Of a stretch of 48,704 nucleotides of DNA, positions 46,601 to 48,704 are shown in pieces; position 1 is the stretch's first letter, and every line of letters begins with the position of its first letter. Below the pieces are notes generated by a model, which was not told the origin of the DNA, did no database searches, and saw nothing but the letters and a program-made list of their open reading frames with translations. The position numbers were made by a program, and so were the translations under genes. Source of the stretch: an uncultured SAR86 cluster bacterium (lineage in GTDB: Bacteria; Pseudomonadota; Gammaproteobacteria; Magnimaribacterales; AG-339-G14); NCBI GenBank assembly GCA_902629465.1, contig CACOQX010000006.1, positions 1 through 48,704 on the forward strand. Direction: 5' to 3'.

Positions 46601-48703
46601 ACCATCATGCCTCAATTTATTTCAGATGAATTTATGGAAGATAAAAACAATGGAACAGATTTACGCTTTGATTTTCATCAATTGGTAGACCATGATTATT
46701 CAAAATCAGGCAATCATTTAAGATATGGTACTGAGGGCAATGTTTCTTTTAATCTTCAGAATCAATTTGCTGCAACACATGGTGAAACAGATTTGGACGG
46801 TCTTTATGCATATGCATCTAACGTTCTAGACAAAAAAGTAAGCTCAAAACGCTTTTCTGGAGCTAACTCTGGAGAAGAATATGTTATACCAGAAGGTCAA
46901 TCATTATGGCAACAGGTTTTTGATCCCGATGGAAGAGGTGCTGGGATTTTTGTTCAAATGAATTGGAGTTGTGGTTCTGGAGGCGATGGTCGATGTAATG
47001 AAGCTACGTCATCAAGGATAGACGGACCCCACAAAACTCAACAAAGTTTACTTTCAGTCTTGATAGCGGAAGTTGGCGACAAAGTATTTTTCGAAGAAGG
47101 ACAAAATGGTCAAGACCGATATACGGCTCTAAATTCAGGTCAAGTGATGCAGGGAGAACATTTTTGGAGTTACAAAAGACGTTCTGGGAGAACAATATCA
47201 AGCGATGGTGAATTTGCTGTTACTGATAGCAGTCCACAATTAACTTTCGGTATAAGTCCTATAGCCTGTGTATCTGGAAAAGATAACGGATGTTTTTTTG
47301 GGGATGGCCAAAGTTTTGATTCTAATACTTTGGGTGCTCCATCAACTGCAATAATATCTACAGATGATCCATGTCATTCTAAATTCATTTCAGGGTGTCT
47401 TAGCGACATGGATTTGGGCGTTATGCATTCTATGGCAGAAACAACAGATGAAACTAATCCTGAGTATAAAGTTGGGACTTTTTATCAAGGAATTATTCAG
47501 CAAAAACAAAGAGATACTAAAAATAATCTAGTTGATGCAATTAATCTTAAAGGAACAGACAGCTGGAGGTCTGGAAAAGTATCTACTTCTGATACTTGGA
47601 GTGGGATGATGACAGGATTATTCATTACCGATACGAATAATACTCTTAATCCTCATCCTCAATATCTGAGAGCAAATACTACTACAACATTTGACAATCA
47701 AAATGACAGAGTAATGGTGGAACAAACTTCCTTAAACATTTATTCAAATCAATCGAATCAATTAAATTCAAATGATTGGTACCATTCGTCTGGTTCTTTT
47801 AGCGGAAAAGAAGCAAATCTTGTGAATATTTTTAACAAAACAGGGTTTAAGTTTGGAGGTGCGAATGCCTCAATCACGCAACCTTATCACGGAGCAAATC
47901 AATGGGCTCCTTCAGCATACTTGAACAAAGATGTTTTTGGCGCAATGCTTGAAGGGCAGAATGTCGGTAAGACAGACAAAGGCTTTCTAGGTAACGGAAA
48001 TGTATCGTCTGATAGCAATACCGATAATGCCGGAGCTCTTGTTACTTGGAACACTATAGATGAGAAAGATAGAGATTTTATGAGTGATAATTCAGTTGAG
48101 CCTGAATTGGAATATATGACTTGGGGAGTATGGGGCATGGCAATGAGCGACAGTCAGCTTGATACACCAGGATACCAAACGAGCGCTGTGCATATGGGAA
48201 CTTGGTTTGCAGGAGATTTGTTAGATGTAAGTGACTGGCCGGTCAGCCGCACAGCAACATTAGCAGGGATGGCAATGTTTGATGTGTTTGCTCGAATTGA
48301 AGATTCTGGAGTTACGAATTCCTATCAATGGACAGAAGGAGCAGGCGCAACAGGCTCTGTCGTTTTTGACGGAACTGGAGATTACGATATTGATATTTCG
48401 GTTGCAAATCTTGGGACAGAAAATTGTCCTTCTTCATATTGTGGCTCGAGCTTTCAATCTGGAACCATGACGAAAGGTTCTGTTGGCACGATAACTTGGT
48501 CTGCAAGTGCAAAAGCAGGGCAAGCTAATTTCGAATCAGCCCTTATAAACAACAATAGCGGAAGTACTCTCACCAGCAAGCAAATGTGGGGAGAGCTTTA
48601 TGGGAAGAGTAATCATGTTGAAGCAGGAGCACTTCTTCAATATTCTCTACAAAGCAGTAATGAGATGATTATGTACTCGGGAACAGCAATCTTATCTGAA
48701 TAG
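40682..48703 (+). CDS. Giant FecR-domain / cadherin-like repeat surface protein (paralog 2, about 2,670 aa); start may be 40682, 40688 or 40703
   Basis: Same architecture as paralog 1: QEEIGVAAAVNTKT start of mature region, FecR domain, longer acidic tract, cadherin-like repeats, YVNENGFLTFGNGG, shared C-terminus ending ILSE. Confidence 0.93.
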   Translation: MCMRKKHMNLLKTALIAVSFIVYPLSFAQEEIGVAAAVNTKTVDMVAYPGGNIQNVNVDPGYKIISNRTIETNKSGKAQMLLVDGTAFTIGPNSRVTLDKFIYDPATASGSLEVSARGLVRLVGGKVTKKRPAIIKTSTATVGIRGGIAIVEANPEETKASFVYGVEMEVAPLENPDNSLVLTQVGLSVEVEAGSDEVEDPEVLTSEELDSYSDDFEGNEEPDEESDTEESEDSSEESEESEGSEETEEDSEESEDSEESEEEEAEESEESEEEAEESEESEEEEAEESEESEEEAEETEESEESEEEAEETKETEESEESEEDSEDAKEAEEVEDKEESDEDSEETQEVEETEETESQEVDEEAESENVDDSEETNDSSTGEDSSEVEENESNQSSDSETQDDENSSDDSNDLQEKTTPQESTDTEDEPSENNTPLETKSSDEDSTSNDGSETSKIGTEDDSQKQSSDNIESNDGIANETTSSDTSGNTTDNDSANDQFSEGSESEVETQPASNENQSAPEVQRPTVSSSSSSDNASPPTQSNEGRGIRETPPTQSNDGRGIRETPPTQSNDGRGIQDTPLTKPTEEPVTSPGTVTTNSSSESVPLIQPPISTSSSESVPPVQPPIATSSSNSVPLIQPPVATSSSDSITIEPVEEPQPVILEIDESLLDNFDISKNTSDTGIENLTTAYDQGGELFIDDTQIETQEEEFVEEATEANEEVQVEEVQQEAKVEAVVEAQLSTNTSFLKNDINEDTSVGTALGKIEVEYTGADVLKFAIGGPGSEKFNIDQAGNITLREALDFEEKQTYNLLVFTFLGEKSITNKLDINVVDIDEEPEVDLNILSSSLSEDVATNITIAEVKVLDPEKNGIALSISGEDSNKISVSESGKLILKQSLDYEQKKELKFVLDVHDGKNTVSTPIKINIENVHDISGSINLVNNTLHEGSSVDSVIGSVNILGDNRLSYSISGSNSDDFIVSSDGKIKVKNPLDYSSKNSYQLTLNVQGQTDSVSIPLNITIAENINPDFTTNCKNSCSQSENVATGTVIINSLRTDSDTDSISYALENDFSNQFSIDNKTGEVKLIAPLDYESSNSYNLKVIATDSKGVTKEISSSFVVSDVEVAARTFNARNTNFVGNKILEAEPSDEKGRFYLSDDISSKDQIKRVLFNLDQGTLPAGSTFSVAAEDASKYEVDSSGIVRIKPGVILNDDVSKKLTGQNLINYLAGAQGSIAKADHEDFEDSANFIIDIPNEPSQNVELKVVPKKTESQENLVMKFASGYSGVNHSKSNPFKASATRGDGTSKNYNSSVQVQGGTITESTLSTSQLDGNSKLDSVIKKDDGTSAFYASSDGDKAFYRTNTVSNGINENGTDTLDFEYSFPINNKSGSSNTGTEKTKGQYAPLAVANADWDGEMHENEKAKYGCYDSGQGCGSATHELALSGSMVQSTEDPFFTGYQVIQSNISVNTDTLNNSDMNGANAGNGISAGSGSFNEIIGSGAVGGFTGFNLGQTNDENYQEFEIVTLPESFTYFGKNFTHVYVNENGFLTFGNGGTDADKPWHDLEFSGVDNQSSNSSPDFGGGRPLQYLDDPESYGNDVVQYPDFLRYPDAYGKPGTSFEGNLNNSIFALWADYFNDSDDASCDSDGCNDFSIRKLWNAESKILTIGWYNMKTLTSNEESAEANFEVQLNFNTDEFKIVHGKFGQHFPKNFHNNAFVGFSKDVTCSSSEGDISACEGKEYVQLYFHDSHSVSFDSPGDSNIASFQSTYDDGTANGGSPAFVNHMYNKYFQGNQTVNGTVYCFDSGSSANFFGSTANCSTNYSWNDAKGNSSSKSLTRAVPQFSSDKVENVFLGSNIKQSYRVGLEAEFMWMHLNKSSTTLSYTPPESNASGFEQNGANSNQNVTGGNLNSGNPVSTTTYADEIVIGGEVYKDSQLKSFLNDNKKVIAFAPIPVLHTNKYEMQQTSGSSDVRFKHVHTIMPQFISDEFMEDKNNGTDLRFDFHQLVDHDYSKSGNHLRYGTEGNVSFNLQNQFAATHGETDLDGLYAYASNVLDKKVSSKRFSGANSGEEYVIPEGQSLWQQVFDPDGRGAGIFVQMNWSCGSGGDGRCNEATSSRIDGPHKTQQSLLSVLIAEVGDKVFFEEGQNGQDRYTALNSGQVMQGEHFWSYKRRSGRTISSDGEFAVTDSSPQLTFGISPIACVSGKDNGCFFGDGQSFDSNTLGAPSTAIISTDDPCHSKFISGCLSDMDLGVMHSMAETTDETNPEYKVGTFYQGIIQQKQRDTKNNLVDAINLKGTDSWRSGKVSTSDTWSGMMTGLFITDTNNTLNPHPQYLRANTTTTFDNQNDRVMVEQTSLNIYSNQSNQLNSNDWYHSSGSFSGKEANLVNIFNKTGFKFGGANASITQPYHGANQWAPSAYLNKDVFGAMLEGQNVGKTDKGFLGNGNVSSDSNTDNAGALVTWNTIDEKDRDFMSDNSVEPELEYMTWGVWGMAMSDSQLDTPGYQTSAVHMGTWFAGDLLDVSDWPVSRTATLAGMAMFDVFARIEDSGVTNSYQWTEGAGATGSVVFDGTGDYDIDISVANLGTENCPSSYCGSSFQSGTMTKGSVGTITWSASAKAGQANFESALINNNSGSTLTSKQMWGELYGKSNHVEAGALLQYSLQSSNEMIMYSGTAILSE
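41330..41830 (+). repeat. Glu/Ser/Ala/Thr acidic low-complexity tract (paralog 2)
   Basis: Repeated EEAEESEESEEE-type units, e.g. gaagaagctgaagaaagcgaggaatcagaa variants. Confidence 0.93.
42296..42421 (+). repeat. 3 x 42-nt tandem repeat, PPTQSN(E/D)GRGI(R/Q)(E/D)T
   Basis: Copies 2 and 3 share ccgccgactcaatctaatgacgggagaggaatt exactly. Confidence 0.95.
42479..42628 (+). repeat. 3 x 45-nt tandem repeat plus partial copy, SSS(E/N)SVP(L/P)(I/V)QPP(I/V)(S/A)T
   Basis: Visible in translation and DNA; Ser/Pro-rich linker. Confidence 0.92.
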
Positions 48704-48704
48704 T

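Overview
The window looks like a compact, AT-rich genome segment from a planktonic marine gammaproteobacterium. A SAR86-like source is an inference from gene content. It contains housekeeping genes (rnc 3' end, era, recO, acpS, adk, tsaB, uppP, rsmJ-like, hsp20, plsB, yajC-secD-secF, suhB, trmJ), three tRNAs (Leu-CAA, Glu-TTC, Gly-GCC), a PII/AmtB pair, a TonB-dependent receptor, a MATE transporter, a proteorhodopsin with Gln at the spectral-tuning position, a sirtuin, an alternative oxidase, a catabolic block (enoyl-CoA hydratase, dapE, malate synthase G, amidohydrolase, two acyl-CoA dehydrogenases) and a TetR regulator. The last 16 kb encode two giant tandem paralogs of about 2,600-2,700 aa each: signal peptide, FecR domain, extreme Glu/Ser tract, cadherin-like repeats, nidogen-like region and a C-terminal beta-rich domain. 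The most interesting hidden object is on the minus strand between secF and suhB, where the ORF track shows only a spurious plus-strand ORF. It has a sigma70-like promoter, a glutamine-riboswitch-like (glnA / Downstream-peptide class) leader, a 55-aa protein with three YRG motifs, an overlapping 30-aa single-TM peptide and a UUCG terminator. Other points of note are a near-perfect sigma32 promoter upstream of hsp20 and a structured intergenic region between the two giant genes.
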